NCBI GenBank assembly: GCA_021820525.1
Contig: JAKADM010000003.1
Location: forward strand, 62,001 to 126,000
Origin: Thermoplasmata archaeon
GTDB lineage: Archaea > Thermoplasmatota > Thermoplasmata > Thermoplasmatales > Thermoplasmataceae
Direction: 5' to 3'
DNA: 64,000 nt
The notes under the pieces were generated by a model that saw nothing but the letters and a program-made list of their open reading frames with translations, made no database searches and was not told the DNA's origin. A program made the translations under genes and the position numbers. This document shows positions 36,118 through 45,708 of this stretch, piece by piece; the stretch's first letter is position 1; every line of letters starts with the position of its first letter.

Positions 36118-36807
36118 TCATATCTTTTTAATCTCTATACTATCCCCACCCTTTCTGCTCAGGGAAGATATTATTTCACCGAACATTCCTGCAGAGACCT
36201 CAAGGACACATATCCAGCTTCCATCCTTTGTCCATTCCTCCTTAAGGACTGTTCCATTTTTTACGATTTCTCCATACATTTTTCCGTAGCCATCGCCGCT
36301 TAGCCTGACTGCAAGTTTTACCTTTTCCATTCTGATTGGGATGAGGGGTTTGATTTCCTTAAGAACCATATTCACCTGCTCATTCACAGGCTTGAATGGA
36401 TCAATGTGGACCTTTGCCTCTTCCATTGCAGCCTCAATCCTTGCCGGCGGGTTCGGTGCATTTGTTTGCGGATTTATTCCCTCTCTGGATATTATATTGA
36501 TGACGGCTCTCTTTTTAGCCTCCTGCATCTTATGCCTCTGTTCCGTTGTAAGCTGAATCTGCCCCTTCTTTACAATCTCTTCTGCTATTTTTTTTATGTC
36601 CGTAGTTTTAAAGACATCCTTTATGGTTTCCTCTCCCGCCTTGTCGCCCTTTCTTGCGTCCTTGAAAACCTGTTCGCTTGCAAGATCCTTTTCAACGTCA
36701 ACATCGCCATTTCTTATCTTTTCCACGGCTTCGGGGTCGATAAGAATTTCAAACTTGTGTCCTGAATGTTCCATTCTCGCAATTATGGCATCATCAAGTT
36801 TTACCAT
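36118..36807 (-). CDS. sdo1: Ribosome maturation protein SBDS (Sdo1)
   Basis: SBDS, with an EF2-like GTPase, releases the eIF6 anti-association factor from the 50S subunit. The 229-residue protein includes SGHKFEILIDPEAVEKIRNG, LASEQVFKDARKGDKA, LTTEQRHKMQEAKKRAVINI and HIDPFKPVNEQVNMVLKEI, which are signature segments of its three domains. It heads the minus-strand array, about 210 bases before rrp4, with an A/T-rich gap holding a promoter-like sequence. The linkage SBDS-rrp4-rrp41-rrp42 is conserved in archaea. Confidence 0.96.
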   Translation of the reverse strand: MVKLDDAIIARMEHSGHKFEILIDPEAVEKIRNGDVDVEKDLASEQVFKDARKGDKAGEETIKDVFKTTDIKKIAEEIVKKGQIQLTTEQRHKMQEAKKRAVINIISREGINPQTNAPNPPARIEAAMEEAKVHIDPFKPVNEQVNMVLKEIKPLIPIRMEKVKLAVRLSGDGYGKMYGEIVKNGTVLKEEWTKDGSWICVLEVSAGMFGEIISSLSRKGGDSIEIKKI

Positions 36808-37007
36808 AGAATAAAGAGTAACTCTACAAAAATAAACCTATTGGTTCATTTTTTATTGTAAATAAAGGTAAAAATATGATTTGGGCGATCGAAAGCACCC
36901 ATATGCTTTTGAAATCTTCGAGCTTATTTAATTTATAATATTTTTGATTATTTTATAACACATGAAAATAAGATAATAAACAAATACAAGAAGTAAATAC
37001 ATTACCT

Positions 37008-37313
37008 ATGTTCTGTTCCAAATGCGGTGCATTGATCGTCCCAGGTAAGGATAAAAACATATGTCCTGTCTGTGGCCACGAGGAAAAAAAGGTTAAAAAG
37101 GAAGATGGTAAAATAATAACAAAGAGTACCGAGAAGGATGTTATTGTCATCAATGAATCGTCCCATGTGGAGCCTCTGGATTCAGAAGCAACATGTCCAA
37201 AGTGTGGCCACAGGGGTGCATACTTTGTCCTGAAGCAGACAAGGTCAGCAGATGAACCTGAGACCGCAATGTATACATGCGAAAAATGCGGACACAGATG
37301 GAGAGAGTACTGA
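37008..37313 (+). CDS. tfs: Transcription factor S (TFIIS-like)
   Basis: TFS stimulates RNA cleavage by stalled RNA polymerase. The 101-residue protein has an N-terminal zinc ribbon (MFCSKCGALIVPGKD and CPVCGHE) and a C-terminal one (CPKCGHRGAYFVLKQTRSAD, CEKCGHRW). The catalytic Asp-Glu pair of the loop, RSADEPET, is intact. It lies 12 bases before the SRP54 gene and divergently from SBDS. Confidence 0.95.
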   Translation: MFCSKCGALIVPGKDKNICPVCGHEEKKVKKEDGKIITKSTEKDVIVINESSHVEPLDSEATCPKCGHRGAYFVLKQTRSADEPETAMYTCEKCGHRWREY

Positions 37314-37325
37314 GGTGCTTTATAA

Positions 37326-38693
37326 ATGGTGTTAGATTCCCTGTCATCATCGCTTAGAGAGACATTCAGAAAAATAGCAGGATCGAGTTATATAGACAAG
37401 GATGTAATCAGGGAAATGATAAAGGAGATTCAGAGGGCGCTCCTTAAGGCAGATGTGAATGTTAAATTAACAGTGGAACTCACAAGGAGAATACAGGAGA
37501 GGGCAGAGAATGAAAAGCCTCCTGCGGGCATGCCTCCTCAGGATTATATCCTCAAGATAGTTTACGAAGAACTTCTTGGTATTCTTGGGCAGCCTTCCCA
37601 GTTGCAGCTGAAGCCGCAAAAAATCATGCTCATCGGTCTATATGCCAATGGTAAGACCACAACTGCGGGGAAACTGGCCAAATTCTTTACAAAGAAGGGG
37701 CTCAGCAGTGGCCTCATAGCATGTGATGTGCACAGGCCTGCCGCCTATGAACAGTTAAAAACCATAGCTGAACAGTCAGGCTCAAAGTTTTTTGGTATAA
37801 AGGGCGAAAAGGACCCCATAAGGATATACAAAAAGGGGGTCGATGAACTGAAGGATGTTCCTGTAAAGATTGTGGATACCAGTGGAAGAGATTCCCTTGA
37901 CGATGAACTTTTAAAGGAAATATCAGAAATGAAAAAGGCGGTTGAGCCTGATGAAATCCTTCTCGTAATGGATGCAACCATTGGGCAGCAGGCCGGCCCT
38001 CAGGCCAGGGCCTTAAAGGAAGCTGCAGGAATAACAGGTGTGATCATTACAAAAATGGACGGAACCGGAAAGGCTGGTGGAGCCCTGAGTGCCGTTGCAG
38101 AAACAGGGGCTCCTGTATATATGATAGGAACAGGTGAACATCTGGACGACTTCGAAATATTTAATCCAAAGAAATTCCTCTCAAGGCTTCTTGGGATGGG
38201 TGATGCAGAGGCGCTGCTTGAGGTTGCACAGGAAGCGGACGTGGACGAAGAAAAGGCTGAGGAAACACTGACAAAGATCATGAACGGCAAGTTCAATCTG
38301 ATGGATATGTATGATCTCTGGGAGAAGTTTGCAAAGCCATCCATCATGAAAAGGCTTTTTGATTCCCTCCCCATGGGAAAGATTCCGCAATCAAAGATGG
38401 GAATGCTTGACGTGGATACTGCCCAGGAAAAGATCCAGAAATACAGAGTCATTCTGGATTCAATGACTTATAAGGAACTGGAGAATCCGGATATAATAAA
38501 TGCAAAAATAATCAGAAGGGTTGCCAGAGGGTCGGGAACGGAGGAACAGGACGTCAGAAATCTGATGAAGGAGTTCCGCGCAATGAAGGAAAATGCCAAG
38601 ATGATGAAAGGCAACAGGGCACTTAAGAAGATGTTAAAGAACCAGATGAAGGGAAACGATCTCTTAAACGGAATTGATCTGGATAATAATTGA
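37326..38693 (+). CDS. srp54: Signal recognition particle 54 kDa protein
   Basis: SRP54 binds signal peptides and, as a GTPase with FtsY, targets ribosomes to the membrane. The N domain (KEIQRALLKADVNVKLTVEL), G domain with CDVHRPAAYEQLKTIAEQ, VDTSGRD and ITKMDGTGKAGGALS, and M domain (MGKIPQSKMGMLDVDTAQEK) are complete at 455 residues. The P-loop reads GLYANGKTT where relatives usually have a Gly-Ser-Gly type loop; it still satisfies the Walker A spacing. The ATG follows TFS closely, suggesting a shared transcript. Confidence 0.96.
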   Translation: MVLDSLSSSLRETFRKIAGSSYIDKDVIREMIKEIQRALLKADVNVKLTVELTRRIQERAENEKPPAGMPPQDYILKIVYEELLGILGQPSQLQLKPQKIMLIGLYANGKTTTAGKLAKFFTKKGLSSGLIACDVHRPAAYEQLKTIAEQSGSKFFGIKGEKDPIRIYKKGVDELKDVPVKIVDTSGRDSLDDELLKEISEMKKAVEPDEILLVMDATIGQQAGPQARALKEAAGITGVIITKMDGTGKAGGALSAVAETGAPVYMIGTGEHLDDFEIFNPKKFLSRLLGMGDAEALLEVAQEADVDEEKAEETLTKIMNGKFNLMDMYDLWEKFAKPSIMKRLFDSLPMGKIPQSKMGMLDVDTAQEKIQKYRVILDSMTYKELENPDIINAKIIRRVARGSGTEEQDVRNLMKEFRAMKENAKMMKGNRALKKMLKNQMKGNDLLNGIDLDNN

Positions 38694-38844
38694 TTCAGAT
38701 AGATGAAATTATTTCTCCAACACCAATTTCTTCAAAATTAAATCTCCATATCTATACGCAGAAATGACACCAATATCCTGTAATGGAAATCAGATGGTGA
38801 TTATAAAAAAAATAATATGATTTTCTCCATAAGTTCATCCTTAA

Positions 38845-39786
38845 TTAAAGACCAACAGGAATTTTCTCCCTTATGGAATCTATGGGATCAAGATCTGGAT
38901 TTTTGGCCTCGAGGTTCATTTTGTACCATTCATCTTTGATCTCTTCCATACCTGTATTGCCATTCAAACAGGATCTTATGGAATCTATGGATAATTTTAT
39001 CACATCTCTCACTGAATTTCCCAGAATCCTTTCGGTGCCATACATATTTCCGAGGAGGATATATCCTTCCGGAACCTTTGGGAAACAGCTGTGCAGCAAA
39101 CCATTATAATTGAATCTTGAAACAGTCCTGCCATTTTCATCACTTTCAATGGCCGTATGAAGGATTTCCACATTCTTTCCGCTGGAAGCCTCGATCCTGT
39201 ATGTGGAATCGGAAAGTTCTATGAGAAACCTTGAATCGAGATTCCTTGTGGAGATGTACCTTTCATAGGTAGATCTGTATTCATATGTTCTGCAATCTTG
39301 AGTGTGACTTAAAACGCCGTTTTTAATATTTCCATCGGAAAGCCCAATGTATCTGGTTTCTATTTCTTCCCTCTTTCCCTCAACGGAAACCACAGCTTTG
39401 AATTTTCCATTGGAAAAAGTTGCGCTTTCCATTGAAGATCTTATTCTGATCTGGGCACCCTGTCTGGAAATATCCGCAGCCATATGCCTCAGCAATTTTT
39501 CCCTGTCTAAAGAAATTATTTCAGTGCCCTTCTCCAGAAGGTAATCGTTTTCAAAACTGTGGGTTTTCAGCGTAACCATGGAGAATCTTCCAAAGATGTA
39601 TTTCTCGTATCCTGCAAAATATCTGTTGAATGTATCGGATGAAATGAACATCGATCCTGATGGAGGGAACGAAAGATCTATGGATTTTTCAACAATTAAA
39701 ACTTTCATATTATTCTTTAATGCCTCCCTGGCGGCAAAAATTGCGGAAAGACCACATCCTGAAATTACTAGATCATAGGAATCCAT
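38845..39786 (-). CDS. FAD-dependent oxidoreductase, geranylgeranyl-reductase-like
   Basis: The N-terminus DSYDLVISGCGLSAIFAA with LIVEKS is a dinucleotide-binding fold for FAD. The rest of the 313-319 residues is only weakly like geranylgeranyl reductases (for example YILLGNMYGTERILGNSV where relatives have a GDA-type FAD segment). Substrate and role are unknown; lipid or isoprenoid reduction is a guess. The first Met (39804) or the seventh residue Met (39786) may start translation; I prefer the latter because it precedes the Rossmann strand. It is divergent from nth. Confidence 0.6.
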   Translation of the reverse strand: MDSYDLVISGCGLSAIFAAREALKNNMKVLIVEKSIDLSFPPSGSMFISSDTFNRYFAGYEKYIFGRFSMVTLKTHSFENDYLLEKGTEIISLDREKLLRHMAADISRQGAQIRIRSSMESATFSNGKFKAVVSVEGKREEIETRYIGLSDGNIKNGVLSHTQDCRTYEYRSTYERYISTRNLDSRFLIELSDSTYRIEASSGKNVEILHTAIESDENGRTVSRFNYNGLLHSCFPKVPEGYILLGNMYGTERILGNSVRDVIKLSIDSIRSCLNGNTGMEEIKDEWYKMNLEAKNPDLDPIDSIREKIPVGL

Positions 39787-39838
39787 TTCCCTTCCATATG
39801 GCATATTAATATGCTATATTTTTCTATCATAGAATTGA

Positions 39839-40537
39839 ATGACAAGAACTGAAAAATATTTCAGGGAGCATATGGAAGAGATGATAAATCTCATGAGGAG
39901 TCAGGCACCGGAACATCACTTTGAATTCCATGAACCATTCTGGGTGCTAATAACAACAATTCTGTCTCACAGGACAAAGGATGAGGTTACGGACAGGGCA
40001 GCCAGGAATCTTGAGCAAAGATATCATGATATGGATGGTCTCTCAAAGGCCAGTTATGAAGACGTTCTGAAAATAATAGATAAGGTTGGGTTCAAAAAAG
40101 CAAAGGCTGAAAGGGTCATCAATGCTGCAAAAATAATACGGGAAAGATTCGGGGGCAGGGTTCCCCAGACCATTGAAAGTCTCACTGAAATCCCTGGAGT
40201 TGGAAGAAAGACGGCCAATGTTGTCCTGTCCGATGGTTTTGGAATACCTGCCATCGCTGTGGATACCCACGTTCAGAGGATCTGTATGAGGACAGGAATA
40301 TCCCATTCTGGTAATCCTGAGGATACGGAAATGATCCTCAGGCGAATAGTTCCAGAGAAATTATGGCTCGGATTGAACCCCATGATGGTCGAGTTTGGAA
40401 AAACCATATGCAAACCTGTAGGCCCAAGATGTGAATCCTGCAAGATAAATTCATTCTGCGACTATTATGACTTAGAGAAAGGGAAGAAGGGGGAAGGCAG
40501 GAAAACAAATAAAAATAATGTAAAAAAGAAAAAGTGA
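39839..40537 (+). CDS. nth: Endonuclease III, DNA glycosylase/AP lyase
   Basis: Nth removes oxidised pyrimidines and cuts at abasic sites. The helix-hairpin-helix LTEIPGVGRKTANVVLSDGF includes the catalytic Lys, and the catalytic Asp is in AIAVDTHVQRICMRTG. The iron-sulfur cluster loop is CKPVGPRCESCKINSFC, with the C-X6-C-X2-C-X5-C spacing. A Lys-rich tail of about 20 residues follows. The Fe-S requirement links it to the suf operon elsewhere in the window. Confidence 0.96.
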   Translation: MTRTEKYFREHMEEMINLMRSQAPEHHFEFHEPFWVLITTILSHRTKDEVTDRAARNLEQRYHDMDGLSKASYEDVLKIIDKVGFKKAKAERVINAAKIIRERFGGRVPQTIESLTEIPGVGRKTANVVLSDGFGIPAIAVDTHVQRICMRTGISHSGNPEDTEMILRRIVPEKLWLGLNPMMVEFGKTICKPVGPRCESCKINSFCDYYDLEKGKKGEGRKTNKNNVKKKK

Positions 40538-40545
40538 CTTTTTTA

Positions 40546-41313
40546 TCAGAGCGAATGGGTGAGATTATCCTTTCTTCCGCCATCAATCACAATTACCTGT
40601 CCATTCATGAAAGAAGACACTTCAGAGAGGAGATAGGCTGAAAGATTGGCAACATCCTCGGTCCTTCCAGTTCTGCAAACAGTTGACCTTTCAATGAAGC
40701 TCTTTTCCAGTGTTTCAATCTCTTCAAGGGTTTTTCCCCCAACTGTCAGGTCTGTTTTAATCCAGCCTGGTGCAATTGCATTGAATCTTATTTTGCTCTC
40801 TGCCATTTCAAGGGCCATTCTCTTTGTAAACATTATGACCGCAGCCTTGGAAATGGAGTAAGCGGTGGTATTCAATGCAGATGTTCCAACGCCGGCGTTT
40901 GATGCAATATTTACAACCGAGGGTGATCTGGATTTCTTAAGATCATCCAGAAACTCCATTACTGTGTATATTGTGCCTTTCAGATTGGTATTCATGATCT
41001 GATCAAATTTATCCTCATCAAAATTTTCAAAGGGAAAAAGATACCATATACCGGCGTTATTGACGATTCCATCAATATGTCCCACTTCATCATGAATATT
41101 TTTTGCCATTCTCCTGACTTCATCCCTTTTGGATACATCAGCCTTAAATGTTTGAATATTTTTTGAAAATTCTTCCTCAAATGATGGTTCCGTTGATCTG
41201 TAATTGGCCGCAACCTTTGCCCCTTCCCTTGCAAGGGTCATGGCAATTTCCTTTCCTATTCCCTTTGCTGCTCCTGTTACAAGTATGTTCATTCCATCGA
41301 GTTTTAGATCCAT
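40546..41313 (-). CDS. Short-chain dehydrogenase/reductase
   Basis: Classical SDR motifs are all present: NILVTGAAKGIGKEIA for cofactor binding, NNAGIWY, the catalytic Ser region NIASNAGVG, and YSISKAA with the Tyr and Lys. The C-terminus has GQVIVIDGG. NAD or NADP preference is unclear because an Arg (NYRSTEP) follows strand two, which suggests NADP. The family includes sugar dehydrogenases of Thermoplasmatales, so glucose or a related aldose is possible, but I cannot fix the substrate. It converges on nth with eight bases between the stop codons. Confidence 0.85.
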   Translation of the reverse strand: MDLKLDGMNILVTGAAKGIGKEIAMTLAREGAKVAANYRSTEPSFEEEFSKNIQTFKADVSKRDEVRRMAKNIHDEVGHIDGIVNNAGIWYLFPFENFDEDKFDQIMNTNLKGTIYTVMEFLDDLKKSRSPSVVNIASNAGVGTSALNTTAYSISKAAVIMFTKRMALEMAESKIRFNAIAPGWIKTDLTVGGKTLEEIETLEKSFIERSTVCRTGRTEDVANLSAYLLSEVSSFMNGQVIVIDGGRKDNLTHSL

Positions 41314-41340
41314 AATTAAGTATGGTGTGATTTCTTAAAT

Positions 41341-44300
41341 TTATTTTGTACCTTTTTTAACATCTGTCCTGATTGATCTGTATGCTCTGAAGGATGTGGC
41401 TGCAGATATAATTATAACGGCGAGAATCAGCAATGTCATATAGGAATTTAGCACAAGGGAGATAATTTCCGAAACTTCATTAAGGGCCTGCGTTTCAATT
41501 ATCTGTATCTGATTCTTTCCCTTGAAGTAAACATATATGGTTATATTTTTTCCATTCACTGCATATTCTCCTGAACTGTTAGATACAAGAAGTGAAGGTG
41601 GTGCAGATATGTTGTAATTATAGGTTCCATTTATTTCGTATAATGTTATGGGCGAATTTATGGAGCTGGAAGAATTATCAACTTCCCAATTCCCGGAGGA
41701 CCCTGAAGGTGCCTCTGGTATGAACTCAATCCTGTACAGGACAGGAAGAAGATTCAGGTAAACTGTTTCCGAACTCCCATTGACTGAAAATTTAAAATCA
41801 TGTATGCTGTATGTCCCATTGGAAAGGGTAGCATTTATCCAGTAGGTTCCATTAACAAGACTGTCCTCCAGGTACTCAATATTCAGGCCAGAATAGGTCA
41901 TTGAAAAATTGTTATTTATCAATTCACTTATAATCCCTGTATTTATAAAATTAATATTGAAACTTCTAAAGGCAGGGTTCAGGGCTTTAATAATTACGGG
42001 ATAGGTTACAGGGACAAATGCAAGATTGACACTGCTGTTTTTTCCGTCAATGGTGACATTGCCGGATGGGTGATTGAAAATATTCCCCTTACCTCCAGCT
42101 ACATATGTATATGTGCCATTTGGGAGGCAGTAATATATGGACAGGTTTGGATATGGGGAAATGTGCTTTCCGCCATATGGAGACGAAAGATTGACGTACC
42201 AGCCCATATTTCGGAAAAGTCCGGTGCTTGAGATTTCCATTGGATAAGCGTTGTAGTCAATCACCTGTATATTCTGATCTGACCCAGTTAAGTTGAAATA
42301 AATGGATGATACATTAAATATTATACCCTTTCCCTCATATTCCGGAGCATAGTGATAGGATCCATTGGGAAGAAGTATGCATATGGAACTGGGTTCATTG
42401 CTCAGGTTATATTGGATGAATCCCGAAAGATTTGCTGTATTGTTATATATATAGACATTCCATGGTTCTGCAACATGCTCTGATAAACTGAATGATACTG
42501 CATATGTGATCTCAAAATGAATCCTTATGATGGCATCTGAACCATTTATGGTTATATTCATCGTTAAAATTTTTGGAATATATCTTTTATCAAGATCGGT
42601 AAATCTAAGATCATATGTTCCATTCATAAGTGATACATTTAATTCACTGGAGCTTGTGTTGTAGAACACATTTGAATCATTTATAAAAACGCCCCATTTT
42701 CCCACATATATTCCATTTTCCCTAAAAATGGAAAGTACATAAAGATATGGAAGGTATGTAACATTAACAGTGATATTTTCTCCCATAACACTAAAATTCC
42801 CCCCATTGCTGTGGTATTTCTTATTGGCAGTTGCAGCTGAATAATTGAATGTTCCATTGGGGAGATACTCTTGGGATCTGTTTAGATTTCCTGTTATATT
42901 GAAGAAATGGGATCTATCCAGAGATATGTTAAGATACCATGTCTGGTTTTTAGCTGGAAAGATCAAATTGAATGATACCTTATATGCTCTCAGAAAAGGA
43001 ATATTCAGAGTGGAATCATTGCCGTAAATGTTTATTTTTCCATCACCATCAAAGGAAATCCAGCACTTAAGGGAAGAACTTATGGAATAATTATACGTTC
43101 CGTTTTGAAGCATAACATTCTGGCTTGTGCTGTACGAGTGATAGTATATTTTGTTCGAACTATTGTCCTCAGTAAAGTTAAGGTACCACAGGGTGCCCGA
43201 AGGAAGCCCGGTCTCGCTGACATTTAGAATATAGTCATATGGTTTAAACTGAATCAGAACAGAAATGCCCTGGTAGTTAACACTCAGGTTGAATTCCGGT
43301 GCATAGAATGTTCTTAAGGGATATATGGGCCTGATGTGGTAATTTCCATAGTCCAGAATTTGGCTGATTTCTGTGCTGTTTCCATATAATGTCATATTGT
43401 TATATCCAGATATGTTCAATCCCCACTCTGATCCTGACGGAAGTCCCTCCTCATTAAAATACACCTCAGTTGAAATGGGTGTAAGATAATACATCACAGG
43501 ACCGCTCTGCATTCCATTACCGGTAAGAAGGATTCCACCTGTGATATTGTTAAAAGTACCATCGCTTACTATTCCATAATAAGATCCCAGATCGTAAAAT
43601 GAATCATTTTCAATGGCTAAGAGTGTTGTATGATTATTTTTGAAGATTCCAGCCAGAAATATTCCATTGCCGGCATATGAAACAAAGGTAAGGCGGTAAC
43701 CGGGGTATTGGTTTAACAATTTAGCTGTTCCAGTTGCCATACTGTAGTCATATATCTGATATCCACTTCCTGCTATAAAATTGCCTGAACCATAGGCAAC
43801 CATATTAGGGCAGTCAATTCCATTCTGATCATTCAAATTAGAACTATTAATTTCCAGGCTTGACCCTGTGGTAACATTGTAAAGAATGGAATTAGATACT
43901 CCGTTGACTCCCTGAAAGAATATGTATCCATGGCCTGCAGCTGTTGGATTCTGGTTTCCACCAATCCTTATGGACCCACTTACATTCACAATAGATGTCT
44001 GGTTGAACCTCTGGACATATGAAACCCCATTGTAACCCTCCCGGCTGTATATAAAAAATGTATACCCATCACACTGGGTCATTCCAGTCACCACATATCC
44101 ACTACCCTTCCCTATGGTATTTGATGGTAAATTGTAGGAAATATTTGTGAGTGTTCCACTTAAAATATTGTACGAATATGCATAGAGTCCTGCAGGTGGA
44201 ACAAAATAGTTACCTCCAAGGATTAAATTTTGACCCAATGGCTCCAAAAATCTGCAATATCCACCAGGTACAATGACTGCAGAAAGGCTGTTTCCTCCAG

Positions 44301-44640
44301 AGATATTCATCCTTACAAGGTCGGAACCTCCAACAATCCAGTATGAACCATCATAAAATATGGATTGTGATGTCCATTCCAAATATTTCCCCAGAGATCC
44401 TGTATCGTTAGTTACATCATAATCGGAAACATTTAACACAAGTCCGCTGTTCTGAGCTGAATCCCCACTCACATAACTGTTTTCGCTCAAATTGTGTTGA
44501 ATCAATGGAATTAGTGATCCTATATCCACTGGATGTGGCCTGTTTGCACCGTCTTCCTGTGCAACTGGAGGCGCCAAAAAGGAGAAAAGCATCACCGAAA
44601 TCATGATTATGGCAATAAGTTCCATTTTACGGGAGCTCAT
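41341..44640 (-). CDS. Large modular surface glycoprotein, C-terminally anchored
   Basis: The 1099-residue protein has a signal peptide (about 7-28), an N-terminal part of about residues 50-380 that looks like a beta-propeller (LEPLGQNLILGGNYFVPP), then about eight related modules of roughly 80 residues. Several open with EEGLPSGSEWGLNISG- or ETGLPSGTLWYLNFTE-like strands and carry an NGTY/NGTF turn. A final span (TLLILAVIIISAATSF) and basic tail RAYRSIRTDVKKGTK anchor it. Sequons are very abundant. The EGLPSGT-W modules recall those attached to thermopsin-like and other archaeal surface proteins, but no catalytic domain is seen. It is likely part of the cell envelope or an adhesin. Confidence 0.72.
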   Translation of the reverse strand: MSSRKMELIAIIMISVMLFSFLAPPVAQEDGANRPHPVDIGSLIPLIQHNLSENSYVSGDSAQNSGLVLNVSDYDVTNDTGSLGKYLEWTSQSIFYDGSYWIVGGSDLVRMNISGGNSLSAVIVPGGYCRFLEPLGQNLILGGNYFVPPAGLYAYSYNILSGTLTNISYNLPSNTIGKGSGYVVTGMTQCDGYTFFIYSREGYNGVSYVQRFNQTSIVNVSGSIRIGGNQNPTAAGHGYIFFQGVNGVSNSILYNVTTGSSLEINSSNLNDQNGIDCPNMVAYGSGNFIAGSGYQIYDYSMATGTAKLLNQYPGYRLTFVSYAGNGIFLAGIFKNNHTTLLAIENDSFYDLGSYYGIVSDGTFNNITGGILLTGNGMQSGPVMYYLTPISTEVYFNEEGLPSGSEWGLNISGYNNMTLYGNSTEISQILDYGNYHIRPIYPLRTFYAPEFNLSVNYQGISVLIQFKPYDYILNVSETGLPSGTLWYLNFTEDNSSNKIYYHSYSTSQNVMLQNGTYNYSISSSLKCWISFDGDGKINIYGNDSTLNIPFLRAYKVSFNLIFPAKNQTWYLNISLDRSHFFNITGNLNRSQEYLPNGTFNYSAATANKKYHSNGGNFSVMGENITVNVTYLPYLYVLSIFRENGIYVGKWGVFINDSNVFYNTSSSELNVSLMNGTYDLRFTDLDKRYIPKILTMNITINGSDAIIRIHFEITYAVSFSLSEHVAEPWNVYIYNNTANLSGFIQYNLSNEPSSICILLPNGSYHYAPEYEGKGIIFNVSSIYFNLTGSDQNIQVIDYNAYPMEISSTGLFRNMGWYVNLSSPYGGKHISPYPNLSIYYCLPNGTYTYVAGGKGNIFNHPSGNVTIDGKNSSVNLAFVPVTYPVIIKALNPAFRSFNINFINTGIISELINNNFSMTYSGLNIEYLEDSLVNGTYWINATLSNGTYSIHDFKFSVNGSSETVYLNLLPVLYRIEFIPEAPSGSSGNWEVDNSSSSINSPITLYEINGTYNYNISAPPSLLVSNSSGEYAVNGKNITIYVYFKGKNQIQIIETQALNEVSEIISLVLNSYMTLLILAVIIISAATSFRAYRSIRTDVKKGTK

Positions 44641-44772
44641 GTAATTATAATATGAGTCCCCTTTATATTACGTTTATCTGTATTTCAGGGAAGTTATTTC
44701 ATCTCCAATGGGAATATTTTAACATATATTACATATCAATGCATTTTTTAAGCTTCTGGATATGAACTGGGG

Positions 44773-45699
44773 ATGATCAAAATATTAATTACAGGGAGCA
44801 ACGGCCAGGTAGGTGCTGAATTAATCAGAATAATAAGGTCAAGTATAGATGCAGAGATATTATGCACTGACATTACACAGAGGACAGTGGAAGGGGATGG
44901 AATATCCTTTGAATATCTGGATGTGAAGAGCAGAGAACTTACGGAAAAGATATTTGAGAAGTTCAAACCAGATCAGGTGTATCATCTTGCATCCATTCTT
45001 TCGGCATCGGGAGAAAAAGACCCCTATCTTGCCTACAGTGTTAACCTTACTGGAACAGTTAATGTGCTCAATGCATGTGTTAAATATAATGTGGATAAGG
45101 TGTTTGTGCCCTCAACCATAGGTGTTTTTGGTCCTGATGCACCAAAGGAAAACGCACCTGTAAGGCATAGTTCCATACCAACAACCATGTATGGAATTAC
45201 CAAGGCTGCTGCAGAAATGCTTTTCCAGTACTATTTTGACAAATATGGCCTTGATGTGAGAAGTTTGAGATATCCGGGGCTTATCAGTTACAGGGTTCCA
45301 CCAACAGCAGGTACAACAGATTATGCGGTGGATATGATAAGGCACGCAGCAAAGAATGCTCCATACATATGCTACCTGAAGGAGGATACGCCATTGCCAA
45401 TGATGTATATGCAGGATGCCATGGAGGCAACCATAAAATACATGCATGCAGATTCAAAGAATCTGACCATAAGGACTGCCTATAACGTGATGAGTTACAC
45501 CCTGACTCCTGAGATGCTATATGATTCAATAAAAAAATTCAAGCCAAACTTTGAGGTTCGCTATAACCCAGATTTCAGGCAGAAGATAGCAGAATCCTGG
45601 CCTTACTCCCTTGATATTTCAGATTCAAAAAGAGACTGGGGCTTCAGCTTTAGATATGATATAGACAAAACAGTTGAGGACATGCTTGCAAATCTTTGA
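44773..45699 (+). CDS. tdh: SDR-type L-threonine 3-dehydrogenase
   Basis: The extended SDR protein starts KILITGSNGQVGAELIRII and has the catalytic YGITKAAAE Tyr-Lys pair and VPSTIGVFGPDAP. The later SYRVPPTAGTTDYAVDMI and LPMMYMQDAMEATIKYM segments match the NAD-dependent, epimerase-like L-threonine dehydrogenases known from Thermoplasma and psychrophilic bacteria. It oxidises threonine to 2-amino-3-ketobutyrate. A sugar-nucleotide epimerase is the alternative, made less likely by these motifs. It converges on the regulator gene. Confidence 0.85.
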   Translation: MIKILITGSNGQVGAELIRIIRSSIDAEILCTDITQRTVEGDGISFEYLDVKSRELTEKIFEKFKPDQVYHLASILSASGEKDPYLAYSVNLTGTVNVLNACVKYNVDKVFVPSTIGVFGPDAPKENAPVRHSSIPTTMYGITKAAAEMLFQYYFDKYGLDVRSLRYPGLISYRVPPTAGTTDYAVDMIRHAAKNAPYICYLKEDTPLPMMYMQDAMEATIKYMHADSKNLTIRTAYNVMSYTLTPEMLYDSIKKFKPNFEVRYNPDFRQKIAESWPYSLDISDSKRDWGFSFRYDIDKTVEDMLANL

Positions 45700-45708
45700 T
45701 TAAATATT

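Noticed and set aside
36890-36920. Small hairpin GGGCGATCGAAAGCACCC upstream of tfs as a possible guide RNA
   Set aside because: The stem is only three to four base pairs long and no C/D or H/ACA boxes accompany it.
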